Below, piece by piece: positions 20,726-28,540 of a stretch of 41,591 bases of DNA (its first letter is position 1; each line of letters starts with the position of its first letter). This DNA is from JBBDIP01 sp040880305 (GTDB lineage Bacteria > Bacillota > Sulfobacillia > Fermentithermobacillales > Fermentithermobacillaceae): the NCBI GenBank assembly GCA_040880305.1, contig JBBDIP010000013.1:1-41591 (forward strand), given 5' to 3'. A program made the translations under genes and the position numbers. The notes under the pieces are model-generated. The model ran no database searches. It saw only the letters and a program-made list of their open reading frames with translations, and was not told the origin of the DNA.

Positions 20726-22513
20726 TCATACGTCGCCTTGTACCGTGTCTGGCGTCCCGCCAGGTGGGAGGACGTGGTCGACCAGAAACCTGTCGTCCGC
20801 ATACTGAAGAATGCGCTTTCAGAAGGCAAGGTTTCTCACGCCTACCTGTTCTCTGGCCCGCGCGGGACAGGCAAGACCACTGTAGCGAGGCTTTTGGCCA
20901 AGGCGGTCAACTGTGAGAGCCGATCGGCGTCAGAACCCTGCAACAAGTGCCGGACCTGCGTTTCCATCAGCGAGGGCAGTTCTGTGGATGTCATCGAGAT
21001 AGACGCCGCCTCCAACCGCGGGATAGACGAGATAAGGAGCCTGCGTGAAAGCGTAAGATATGTCCCGGTAATGGGCCGATTCAAAGTTTACATAATCGAC
21101 GAAGTCCACATGCTGACGCAAGAGGCATTCAACGCACTGCTCAAGACTTTGGAGGAGCCGCCGGAGCACGTCATTTTCGTGATGGCAACAACCGCGCCCC
21201 ACAAGATACCGCTTACGATAACATCCCGCTGCCAGCGGCTAGACTTCAGGCGGCTGTCCATACCCGATATCGAGGGACAGCTCGAGAAGATCCTGACCTC
21301 CCTGGCTAGTCCGCCGGAGAAACAACAGGACGGCCTCCCCGGCTTCACTAAAGAGCCGGCGACGCCGGTCACTTGGGAGAAGAACGCCCTGCGGACAATA
21401 GCCCGGGCTGCTAAAGGCTCTATGCGCGACGCGCTTTCTATCCTCGACCTGTGCCTCACGTATGGCGAGGGCCGGGTTTGCTTCGAAGATGTCCGGGAAA
21501 TACTCGGGGAGACATCGACCGAATCCATGATGCGTCTGTTCCGGGCGGTCTCTCAGCGGGATGTGAACACGCTGCTTGGCGTGACCCAGGAGTCTTCGGA
21601 CCGTGGGAAGGACATGGGAGAGTTCTGCGAGGAAATCGCCGAGTTTGCCCGGGATCTTCTCTTAATACGGTCCGGCGGCAGAGTTGCCGACGTTGGCCGT
21701 CCCCAAGAAGAACTGGCCGAGATGGGGACTCTCGCGAAGGCGTTTTCCCCCTCGGTTTTGATCGCGACGCTGGAGGCTACTTCAAGGGCCGCGGTGGATA
21801 TCAAGAACCAGGGCGACCCGCGACTCGCGGTGGAAATGGCGCTGCTAGGTCTGTTCCTTGGAGGCGAAGAGGAGAGGCCCGGCGTCGCGCGACCCGCGGC
21901 GATTCCGCCGCATCCGCCTCAACTAGCGGCTCAGCAAGCCCCTCGGCAAGCGCCCCAATCACAGGCCCAACCGAAGTCGCCCCCGGTCACTCAGGCTCAG
22001 CCGTCAGATGCCGCCCCTCCGACGGACACGCCTCCGCCGCTCTCAGCGTCCGCGTCGCCGGCCCAACCCGAGGAGGACCTCCTGGACGCCGTAAAGGCTG
22101 CTTGGCCCAAACTCCTTGATTCTCTCGCTCAGGGCAAGAGGGTTATGGCCCGAGCGTATCTGATGCCGGCAAGTCCGGTTAGAGTCGAGGAGGGCAAGAG
22201 GCTGGTCCTAGCCTATCCCCATAGGTATGGGACCCACATGGAGCAGATCATGGTCCCCGACAACAAAAGCGTGGTTGAGCAGTACCTTAATAGGATCGTG
22301 AAGCGGAAGTTCGACATCAAGGTCGTCGTCTCTGACCTTGACCCCAACGACGGGGGCCGCCACGGGGAAGGCGGCGGTAACGGCAATGGCAGCAACGGTA
22401 ACGGTGGGAGCGGCGTCGGAGGCAACGACGATTGGGCCGGTAGCAGCACGCGGGATTTGCATCCCCTGGTCAAAGCTGCAATAAGTATAGTTGACGGTAA
22501 AGTGGTTTCCTAG
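20723..22513 (+). CDS. dnaX: DNA polymerase III gamma/tau subunit
   Basis: 596 residues. Clamp-loader ATPase: starts LSYVALYRVWRPARWEDVVDQ, Walker A GPRGTGKTT (about residue 46), a four-cysteine zinc site (CES...CNKCRTC), Walker B YIIDEVHML, and SRC with the arginine finger (TITSRCQRLDF). After about residue 390 comes a Pro/Gln/Ala-rich linker, then a C-terminal tau-like domain and a Gly/Asn-rich stretch near residues 553-575 (repeats of GNG and GGSG). TTG 20723 is chosen for the conserved N-terminus and AGGAGGT 6 bases upstream; the open frame extends back to 20645 without family similarity. ybaB follows after 12 bases. Confidence 0.95.
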   Translation: MSYVALYRVWRPARWEDVVDQKPVVRILKNALSEGKVSHAYLFSGPRGTGKTTVARLLAKAVNCESRSASEPCNKCRTCVSISEGSSVDVIEIDAASNRGIDEIRSLRESVRYVPVMGRFKVYIIDEVHMLTQEAFNALLKTLEEPPEHVIFVMATTAPHKIPLTITSRCQRLDFRRLSIPDIEGQLEKILTSLASPPEKQQDGLPGFTKEPATPVTWEKNALRTIARAAKGSMRDALSILDLCLTYGEGRVCFEDVREILGETSTESMMRLFRAVSQRDVNTLLGVTQESSDRGKDMGEFCEEIAEFARDLLLIRSGGRVADVGRPQEELAEMGTLAKAFSPSVLIATLEATSRAAVDIKNQGDPRLAVEMALLGLFLGGEEERPGVARPAAIPPHPPQLAAQQAPRQAPQSQAQPKSPPVTQAQPSDAAPPTDTPPPLSASASPAQPEEDLLDAVKAAWPKLLDSLAQGKRVMARAYLMPASPVRVEEGKRLVLAYPHRYGTHMEQIMVPDNKSVVEQYLNRIVKRKFDIKVVVSDLDPNDGGRHGEGGGNGNGSNGNGGSGVGGNDDWAGSSTRDLHPLVKAAISIVDGKVVS

Positions 22514-22525
22514 GAGGAAGCGAAT

Positions 22526-22861
22526 ATGCCGAAATTCCCGGGTCAGGGCGGCTTCGACATGCAGAAGCTCATGAAAGAGGCCCAGAAGCTCCAGGGCGAG
22601 ATGCAGCGGATCCAGGAGGAGCTTGCGGAGAAGACCGTCGAGGGCACGGCCGGGGGCGGCATGGTTAAGGCCGTCATCACGTGCGGCATGCAGCTGAAAT
22701 CGGTTGAGATACAAAGGGAAGTCGTCGACCCCGACGACGTCGACATGCTCCAGGACCTTATCGTGGCCGCAGTCAACGCGGCGATCGCCAAGGCCCAGGA
22801 GACGTCCAGTGAGGAAATGGGCAAGGTCACGGGCGCTCCCAACGTGCCTTTCAAGTTCTAG
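22526..22861 (+). CDS. ybaB: YbaB/EbfC family nucleoid-associated protein
   Basis: 111 residues, normal. Small dimeric DNA-binding protein with tweezer-like arms. Seen: MQKLMKEAQKLQGEMQRIQEEL helix, VEGTAGGGMVKAVITCGMQLKSVEI, DDVDMLQDLIVAAVNAAIAKAQE. ATG start with TAGGAGGAAG upstream. Sits in the conserved dnaX-ybaB-recR order; stop is 6 bases from recR. Confidence 0.96.
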   Translation: MPKFPGQGGFDMQKLMKEAQKLQGEMQRIQEELAEKTVEGTAGGGMVKAVITCGMQLKSVEIQREVVDPDDVDMLQDLIVAAVNAAIAKAQETSSEEMGKVTGAPNVPFKF

Positions 22862-22867
22862 ATTCCC

Positions 22868-23476
22868 ATGCCTGTAATCCCCGCGGCCATATCTCATCTC
22901 GCGGAAGAACTGCGCAAGCTCCCGGGCGTAGGGCCCAAGACAGCGCAGCGCTTGGCGTTCCACCTGGTAGTTTCCGGCAAAGAGACAATGAATAAACTCA
23001 TCTTTGCGCTGGAAGAGGCCAGGGACAAGGTAGGCTACTGCTCTGTCTGCGGGAATCTGACCGATGTGGATCCTTGCGGGGTCTGCAGCGACGCCAAGAG
23101 AGACGAAAGCATCATCTGCGTAGTCGCGTACCCCAAAGACGTGCTCGCTATCGAGAGAGCAGGCGGATTCCGCGGGCTCTATCACGTCTTGCACGGGTGC
23201 ATTGAGCCGCTCAAGGGCATCGGACCGGAGGAAATCCGCGTTCGCGAACTGCTCAGCCGCGTCCAGGGCCCGAAGGGCAAGGTGCATGAGATTATCCTAG
23301 CCACGAACCCGGACATCGACGGTGAAACCACCGCTCTTTACCTCGCCAAGGTGTTGAAGTCCACTGGAATAAGGGTGACTCGACTGGCGAGAGGGTTGCC
23401 GTTTGGGGCCGACCTGGACTACGCCGACGAAGTGACGCTGGCCAAGTCCCTCGAGGCGCGCCGCGAGATCCCCTAG
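22868..23476 (+). CDS. recR: Recombination mediator RecR
   Basis: 202 residues, full length. With RecO it loads RecA onto SSB-coated gaps. Order: helix-hairpin-helix (LRKLPGVGPKTAQRLAFHLV, residues 16-35), four-cysteine zinc finger (CSVCGNLTD and CGVCSD, about 58-77), Toprim domain (ICVVAYPKDVLAIERAGGF; NPDIDGETTALYLAK), C-terminal Walker-B-like end (LARGLPFGADLDYADEVTL). ATG start without its own ribosome site, so translation is probably coupled to ybaB. A terminator-like hairpin follows at 23480. Confidence 0.97.
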   Translation: MPVIPAAISHLAEELRKLPGVGPKTAQRLAFHLVVSGKETMNKLIFALEEARDKVGYCSVCGNLTDVDPCGVCSDAKRDESIICVVAYPKDVLAIERAGGFRGLYHVLHGCIEPLKGIGPEEIRVRELLSRVQGPKGKVHEIILATNPDIDGETTALYLAKVLKSTGIRVTRLARGLPFGADLDYADEVTLAKSLEARREIP

Positions 23477-23479
23477 TAT

Positions 23480-23507
23480 TGCAGCGCCTGTACGCTGCAT
23501 AAATTTA
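23480..23507 (+). terminator. Likely intrinsic terminator after recR
   Basis: TGCAGCG (23480-23486), loop CCTGTA, CGCTGCA (23493-23499): a perfect 7-bp stem followed by TAAATTTA. The tail is T-poor for a strong terminator but the position directly after recR fits. Confidence 0.5.
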
Positions 23508-23518
23508 CCAATTCAGGT

Positions 23519-23550
23519 TCATACTCTATTCTGTGGCGTCTCCATACAGA
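23519..23550 (+). promoter_or_regulatory. Possible sigma-E type promoter for yaaL-bofA
   Basis: CATACAGA (23543-23550) is close to the sporulation sigma-E -10 (CATACAnT), with TCATACT (23519-23525) resembling its -35, but the 17-base gap is longer than usual. bofA is sigma-E-controlled in Bacillus, which makes the match worth noting. Confidence 0.3.
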
Positions 23551-23588
23551 TTGGAGTAAACATGTACTAATAGGGGAGAACTTGGCAA

Positions 23589-23843
23589 ATGCAGATGCGG
23601 AAGGCCCGGGCCACGGCGGAGACCCTGGAGAGGGAGAAGTACCTCGCCGCCCTTAGATTGGCCCAGCAGGAATTCGATGTCGCGCGCTCGTGCTTTAGCG
23701 AGGCTGTTGAGCTCGAGATCATAGACGAGTCTATCTTCCTCATGGAAGCCGCGAGGAGGAAGTACTCCTACTTCCTAAAGAGAGTCCGTGCCGCCTACGA
23801 ACGATCATCGCACCCTGGGAGGCCGTCTCCGAATTCTAGGTAA
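23589..23843 (+). CDS. yaaL: YaaL family (DUF2508) protein
   Basis: 84 residues. Small, mostly helical protein: LEREKYLAALRLAQQEFDVARSCFSEAVELEIIDESIF, then ARRKYSYFLKRVRAAY. The family sits between recR and bofA in Bacillus and Clostridia, as here; function unknown. ATG 23589 with GGGGAG about 10 bases upstream; ATG 23595 is an alternative. Ends 44 bases before bofA, with which it is probably co-transcribed. Confidence 0.85.
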   Translation: MQMRKARATAETLEREKYLAALRLAQQEFDVARSCFSEAVELEIIDESIFLMEAARRKYSYFLKRVRAAYERSSHPGRPSPNSR

Positions 23844-23887
23844 TATCTGCCATGCGCGTCTCATACCCATTTGCCGGAGGGATGCGC

Positions 23888-24148
23888 GTGGACATAAACC
23901 TCATCCTAGGCGTTGGTGTAGCAGGAGTTGTTGGTTTCTACCTCTTGAAGGCGCTCTCGCGTCCCATAACGGACCTTGGGCGGATGCTCATGCGTTCGGC
24001 CGTGGCCTTCTGCCTCATTTGGGCCGTGAATGTGGCCGGAGGGTTTGTCGGGTTCCACCTGGGGCTGAACCTGATATCGGCGATGACCGTCGGCATATTC
24101 GGCTTGCCTGGGGCGGCCCTGCTTCTAGCGGTCAAATATCTGGTCTGA
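23888..24148 (+). CDS. bofA: BofA, pro-sigma-K processing inhibitor family
   Basis: 86 residues. BofA is a mother-cell membrane protein that, with SpoIVFA, holds the SpoIVFB protease inactive until engulfment is sensed. Two main hydrophobic segments (VAGVVGFYLLKAL; AVAFCLIWAVNVAGGFVGF) and the conserved C-terminus TVGIFGLPGAALLLAVKYLV match the family. GTG 23888 is chosen because GGAGGG (23876-23881) lies 6 bases upstream and the length equals Bacillus BofA; in-frame ATG 23852 and ATG 23882 are alternatives. It ends 13 bases from the converging LysM-M23 gene. Confidence 0.9.
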   Translation: MDINLILGVGVAGVVGFYLLKALSRPITDLGRMLMRSAVAFCLIWAVNVAGGFVGFHLGLNLISAMTVGIFGLPGAALLLAVKYLV

Positions 24149-24161
24149 CGGGCCTGTGAAC

Positions 24162-25097
24162 CTATGGGAGGTAGTTCCTGGGGTTTACGGGCTCATCGCT
24201 CCTGCGGACCTCGAAGTGGAGGTGCGGCCCTGTCGCGCTGCCTGAGGACCCGACGTAGCCTATGAGATCGCCGCCGGAAACGTGGACGCCCTCTTCGACC
24301 TCATACCCCGATAGGTGGCCGTACCGCGTCTCGATACTGTCCCCGTGGTCTATGATGATGAGCCGTCCGTAGCCGCCGTACCAGCCGCAGAACTCAACCT
24401 CGCCTGAGCCGGCGGCGTAGACTTTGCTCCATGAGGGAGCCACGATATCGATGCCCTCGTGGGATAGCCTTTCGCCCGAGATGGGGTGGGTCCGCCAACC
24501 GAACGCGCTGCTGACAGGACCGTTGGCGGGCCAGATGAAGATGGATGACCGTGATGTGGTCTGGGCCGGGCGAGCCCCCGACGTAGCCCCGAGCAAGATT
24601 AGCGTCTCACCTACCTGGATGTCTTCGGCGCTACTCAGGCTGTTGGCCCGCTCGATGTCGGCGACCGTGACCCCGTACCTTCTACCGATGTCCCAGAGAG
24701 TATCGCCCCTGGCCACTTTGACGACGGCGCCGGTGGCGTTGGCCAGGACCGAAATCTCCTTACCGACGCTGATGCGGTCGGGGGACGTAAGGTCGTTCAT
24801 GTAGGCTATCGAGTCAGCGCTGGTGTTGAAGGCTTGGGCTATAGAGGTGAGAGTGTCTCCGGACTGCACCGTATATGTAACCAGGCTTGCTTGCGCAGTT
24901 GCGGGGTCCTCTTTGCCCGGTATCCCGAGGCTCCGAGCGCCTGCGGCGATCTTCTCGGCGGATATCGTTTCGGGAAGCTCAGGCTCTATCGTTGGAGGAG
25001 GGGTCCTGAACAAACCCACGGCTATCCCTATGAGGATGAATGACATCCACAGGACATAGGCGCGTACTCGTTTCTGCGACAAAAGATAGAGGCGCAA
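24162..25097 (-). CDS. Membrane-anchored LysM-LysM-M23 endopeptidase
   Basis: 311 residues on the minus strand. Order: one N-terminal membrane segment (about 13-30), linker, LysM 1 (about 73-117, YTVQSGDTLTSIAQAF), LysM 2 (about 125-168, VKVARGDTLWDIGRRYG), M23 domain (about 188-308). Zinc residues are present: HEGID (residues 213-217) and HLHFEV near the end, so an active endopeptidase tethered to peptidoglycan by its LysM domains is expected. TTG start with GAGGAGGA about 10 bases upstream and a good promoter at 25145-25173. Adjacent to bofA; M23-fold proteins act in the engulfment channel (SpoIIQ, SpoIVFA), but a sporulation role here is only inference. Confidence 0.92.
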   Translation of the reverse strand: MRLYLLSQKRVRAYVLWMSFILIGIAVGLFRTPPPTIEPELPETISAEKIAAGARSLGIPGKEDPATAQASLVTYTVQSGDTLTSIAQAFNTSADSIAYMNDLTSPDRISVGKEISVLANATGAVVKVARGDTLWDIGRRYGVTVADIERANSLSSAEDIQVGETLILLGATSGARPAQTTSRSSIFIWPANGPVSSAFGWRTHPISGERLSHEGIDIVAPSWSKVYAAGSGEVEFCGWYGGYGRLIIIDHGDSIETRYGHLSGYEVEEGVHVSGGDLIGYVGSSGSATGPHLHFEVRRSDEPVNPRNYLP

Positions 25098-25144
25098 CCT
25101 GGAGACATCCTCCTCGCCTTCATTCTACTGGATCGCGTAACCGA

Positions 25145-25173
25145 ATTATACCTGTTAGGCAGGGGATAGGCAA
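25145..25173 (-). promoter_or_regulatory. Sigma-A promoter of the LysM-M23 gene
   Basis: On the minus strand TTGCCT (complement of 25168-25173), 17-base spacer, TATAAT (complement of 25145-25150), 48 bases before the TTG start at 25097. Nearly consensus. Confidence 0.75.
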
Positions 25174-25181
25174 TTATGGTG

Positions 25182-25209
25182 TTGATATCCCGGCGCTCTC
25201 CCATATAAT
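25182..25209 (+). promoter_or_regulatory. Sigma-A promoter of the SCIFF operon
   Basis: TTGATA (25182-25187), 16-base spacer, TATAAT (25204-25209), 51 bases before the SCIFF start. It lies back to back with the minus-strand promoter; the two -35 boxes are 8 bases apart. Confidence 0.75.
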
Positions 25210-25260
25210 CATATTTGACTCAAACGCAAGCGCATGGCCCTTTTTGAGAGGAGACTTATT

Positions 25261-25425
25261 GTGACCGAGGTAATCGATGGGAAGACCGCTTTGAAGCATA
25301 TTGTCCCCGCAATTGTCCCCGACTGGAAGAAGGAGAATCCTACCTGTGAATCCTGCCAGGCTTCGTGCCAGTCAGCCTGCAAGACTTCCTGCACAGTCTC
25401 GAATCAACCTTGTCCCGAGAAGTAG
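25261..25425 (+). CDS. scfA: SCIFF ranthipeptide precursor (six cysteines in forty-five)
   Basis: 54 residues. Precursor of the SCIFF family of ribosomal peptides, widespread in Clostridia, whose cysteines are linked by thioethers to alpha/gamma-type carbons of acceptor residues by the maturase encoded next. Seen: leader with IVPAIVPDW, then a core with exactly six cysteines in the spacing CxxC-xxxC-xxxC-xxxC-x6-C, including the nearly invariant SACKTSCTV segment. GTG 25261 follows GAGAGGAG by about 8 bases; the frame extends back to 25234 but without ribosome site. Its end overlaps the start chosen for the maturase. SCIFF products are linked in the literature to quorum-type regulation; role here unknown. 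Confidence 0.93.
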   Translation: MTEVIDGKTALKHIVPAIVPDWKKENPTCESCQASCQSACKTSCTVSNQPCPEK

Positions 25426-26831
25426 GGAAGGCGACCGGCGACATCCACCTATTCTCCATAGACGGGACCGACCTGGCCTATGATGGAGCGTCAGGGGCTC
25501 TGCATAGGCTCAGTCCCGTTGGGCGGGACGTACTGGAATGGGCGCTCGGCCACACGGGAGAGCGCGGAGACGAGGCGCCAGCCGAGCTCCTGGCTGACCT
25601 TGGAGGATACGCTCCGGACGACGTGCGGGACTCCTGGGCCGAACTCCGCTATCTGGCAGGGAAGACGCTCTTCACGCAAGACTCCACGATTGAGGCCGCC
25701 CTGCGCGAGGATGAAGACTCCGGCGCGATAGAAGCCGGAGTCAAAGCCATGTGCCTCGACGTCGCCCACGACTGCAACCTGGCCTGCGCCTACTGCTTCG
25801 CGTCTCAAGGAGCCTTTGGAGGCCAGCCTCACCTCATGGACAAGGAGACTGGTCTCGCAGCCGTCGACTTCCTCATCGCCGCATCCAAGGGGCGAAAGTA
25901 CCTGGATGTCGACTTCTTTGGCGGCGAACCGCTCATGGCGTTCGCCGTAGTCAAGGAAGTAGTTGGCTACGCCCGGCAGAAAGGCAGGGAGCGCGGCAAG
26001 GAGTTCCGCTTCACCCTCACCACCAACTGTACCCTGCTCGACGACCCCAAGTTGGATTTCCTCAATCGCGAGAACATAAGCCTCATACTGAGCGTCGACG
26101 GCAGACCGCAGGTTCACGACGCGACCCGAAGGTTCCGCGATGGGCGGCCCAGCCATGCGCTTGTCGTGGACAAGGCCTTCAGGGCGGCGGCATCCCGCGG
26201 CGGTCGAGACTACTACTTGCGCGGGACCTACACGCGGGCGAACCTGGACTTCGACCAGGACATCCGCTACCTGTACGACCAGGGGTTCCGCAGGCTGTCG
26301 CTGGAGCCTGCCGTGGGCGAAGGCGACGACGGCTGCTCCGTGGGGGAAGAAGACCTTCAGCAGGTCAGGGACTCGTATCTTAGGACAGCCCATTTCTGGG
26401 CCCAATGCGCCGCGAAAGGCGACCCCTTCGAGTTTTACCACTTCAACCTGGGATTGACCGGCGGCCTCTGCCGGGAGCGCCGCATCACAGGCTGCGGCGC
26501 AGGTTACGAGTACATAGCGGTCACCCCCACCGGCGATGTGTACCCGTGCCACCAGCTGGTCGGAAAAGAGGAATACCTCCTAGGTAACATAAGATTCGGT
26601 ATCAGCCGGTTCGACATCCAAAAGCGCTTCCGCGACGCGCGCGTTCCCCACAAGCCGGCGTGTTCGGCCTGCTGGGCGCGGTATCTCTGTGGAGGAGGGT
26701 GTCACGCCCGCGCGATCGCCGCAGGCAACCCGCTAAATGAGCCTGACCAGGTTTCATGTCGCATCATGACGACCCGATTGGAATATGCGCTATATGCGCA
26801 AGTCTTGAAGGATATGCGGCAGGAAATCTAA
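25410..26831 (+). CDS. scfB: SCIFF peptide maturase (radical SAM-SPASM enzyme)
   Basis: About 473 residues. Forms thioether crosslinks in the SCIFF peptide. Order: N-terminal RiPP-recognition-like region (IHLFSIDG, then SGALHRLSPVGRDVLEWA), radical SAM barrel with the CNLACAYC cluster motif (about residue 126-133), GGEPLMAF, then a SPASM/twitch C-terminus with cysteines in GLCRERRITGCGAGYEY, VYPCHQL, ACSACWARYLCGGGCHAR and SCRIM for auxiliary clusters. The start is unclear: homologues begin close to IHLFSIDG, but no ATG/GTG/TTG lies there. In-frame TTG 25410 (16-base overlap with scfA) is used; GTG 25365 would overlap more. Neither has a good ribosome site. Confidence 0.93.
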   Translation: MSREVGKATGDIHLFSIDGTDLAYDGASGALHRLSPVGRDVLEWALGHTGERGDEAPAELLADLGGYAPDDVRDSWAELRYLAGKTLFTQDSTIEAALREDEDSGAIEAGVKAMCLDVAHDCNLACAYCFASQGAFGGQPHLMDKETGLAAVDFLIAASKGRKYLDVDFFGGEPLMAFAVVKEVVGYARQKGRERGKEFRFTLTTNCTLLDDPKLDFLNRENISLILSVDGRPQVHDATRRFRDGRPSHALVVDKAFRAAASRGGRDYYLRGTYTRANLDFDQDIRYLYDQGFRRLSLEPAVGEGDDGCSVGEEDLQQVRDSYLRTAHFWAQCAAKGDPFEFYHFNLGLTGGLCRERRITGCGAGYEYIAVTPTGDVYPCHQLVGKEEYLLGNIRFGISRFDIQKRFRDARVPHKPACSACWARYLCGGGCHARAIAAGNPLNEPDQVSCRIMTTRLEYALYAQVLKDMRQEI

Positions 26832-26849
26832 AACGCAGGATAGAATATC

Positions 26850-28421
26850 ATGTCTTGGCTACAACCCGCTTGTTCTGGCAATACTGTGGAAGTTGTCCGG
26901 GGCCGTGTACAAGCTGTTTGTGCCTACGATAGATGGAATAGGAAGACATCCCAAACTACCGAGGTGCCGTTGCCGATGGCTGGCCTTAGAATCAATACCC
27001 AGCATAAGAAGCTCAACCGGGATAGGTATCGGAGGATACAACTGGGCATTAGGAGAGTCACCCGACCTGGCTCGTCCGGCAGACTCAACTACCGCAGGAA
27101 TATCCTCTTTATGCTTGTTTTTAGCCTGCTTGCCGTCCTCACTATCAAGGGCGTTACTGCCAAAGGCACATTTGTGGTGAAGGTCGACGGCGTGGCGTTG
27201 GGAGTAACCCGGGATAGAGAGATCTACAAGAGTATCCTCGCCAGCATCTGCGAAGCCGAAGCTGCTCAGGTTGGCGCAGAGATTACGATGGTCAGTGAGG
27301 TGACCATCGAGCCCACCAAGGATAAGGAGCTCAAAACCCTTATGCCCGATGAGATGGCCGACGCGCTGCGCCAAAGCGTGTGCTTACTTGCCAAGGGACA
27401 CGTCATCACTGTGAACGGCCAGGACGTGGTCGCTCTTGCCACCGAGGAAGAGGCGCGCGGGGTTGTGTCGGACCTTCGCGCCGTCTACATCCAGGCGATC
27501 CTCTCCTCCGAGCATGCAACGGTGGAAGACGTGTTCATCAGAGAAGATGTGGGAATTAAGCAGAAGGAAGTCTCCAGTGCCATTTTCCGCAAGAGAGACG
27601 AGGCCGTCCGGATCCTAAGCCGTGGCACAGACAAGATCCTGAACTACGTCGTCCAGCGGGGCGATTCGCTCTGGGCCATCGCCAGCGCAAACCAGATGTC
27701 CTTGGACGACCTTTTGAAAGCCAATCCCGAAGTCGCTGACGGCGACTTCATTCGAGAAGGCCAGAGTCTCAACTTAGTGGTAGCTGACCCCTACGTGACC
27801 GTGGCATCCAAAGAGATCGTCACCTACACGGTAGCGATTCCCTACGCGGTCGAAGTCTCAAACGATAGTGACCTGTGGCCCTGGCAAGAATCGGTGAGCC
27901 AGCCGGGCCGCAGCGGCCAAAGAGAAGTTACCCAGGAGATCACCCGCGAGAACGGCAAAGAGGTCTCCAGGGTCACGATGTCAGAGAGAATCCTCTCTTA
28001 CCCGGTCACCCGCAAGATACTGCGCGGATCCAAGCAGGTGCCTACGATGGGTTCCGGCCAGATGGCCTGGCCCGTCCAGGGAACGATTAGCTCGTACTAC
28101 GGCTGGCGCTGGGGCGCTTTTCATCAGGGTATCGACATCGCCGCCAGCACGGGTACCAAGATAGTGGCCGCGGACGCAGGCATGATCAGCTTCGCCGGGT
28201 GGAACGGTGGATACGGCTATCTCGTCGAGATCGATCACGGAGGCGGCAAAGAGACCTGGTACGGTCACTTAAGCAAGTTCGCCGTGAGCGTCGGGGATAC
28301 AGTATCCAAGGGGGACGTCATCGGGTACGTCGGTTCCACCGGGAACTCCACCGGTCCTCACCTCCACTTTGAGGTGCACGAGGGTGGGGGTACAAGAAAC
28401 CCGCTGTCCTTCTACAAGTAA
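26850..28421 (+). CDS. Membrane-anchored LysM-G5-M23 peptidoglycan endopeptidase
   Basis: 523 residues from ATG 26850. Order: basic cytoplasmic N-terminus, one membrane segment (about 84-101), an extracellular region of about 160 residues with an alpha/beta pattern, LysM (about 264-310, NYVVQRGDSLWAIASANQM), G5 domain (about 313-392, ending VTMSERILSYPVTRKI), M23 domain (about 404-520) with HQGID (about residue 424) and HLHFEV. TM-G5-LysM-M23 enzymes are common in Clostridia. The start could instead be ATG 26976 (481 residues), which has GAGGTG 9 bases upstream; the first 42 residues look unlike protein of this family. It follows the SCIFF maturase by 18 bases and may be co-transcribed with it. 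Confidence 0.9.
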   Translation: MSWLQPACSGNTVEVVRGRVQAVCAYDRWNRKTSQTTEVPLPMAGLRINTQHKKLNRDRYRRIQLGIRRVTRPGSSGRLNYRRNILFMLVFSLLAVLTIKGVTAKGTFVVKVDGVALGVTRDREIYKSILASICEAEAAQVGAEITMVSEVTIEPTKDKELKTLMPDEMADALRQSVCLLAKGHVITVNGQDVVALATEEEARGVVSDLRAVYIQAILSSEHATVEDVFIREDVGIKQKEVSSAIFRKRDEAVRILSRGTDKILNYVVQRGDSLWAIASANQMSLDDLLKANPEVADGDFIREGQSLNLVVADPYVTVASKEIVTYTVAIPYAVEVSNDSDLWPWQESVSQPGRSGQREVTQEITRENGKEVSRVTMSERILSYPVTRKILRGSKQVPTMGSGQMAWPVQGTISSYYGWRWGAFHQGIDIAASTGTKIVAADAGMISFAGWNGGYGYLVEIDHGGGKETWYGHLSKFAVSVGDTVSKGDVIGYVGSTGNSTGPHLHFEVHEGGGTRNPLSFYK

Positions 28422-28540
28422 CCCCCTCACTACGCGCAACACCTGTCAGATGCCAGGATCTTCTGGCCATTTCGGGGCAGGAATAATGCCGGGCGTACCG
28501 TATTTGTAGCAGGGAAAGCTGTTCGGCGGGGGAGCGTCCA

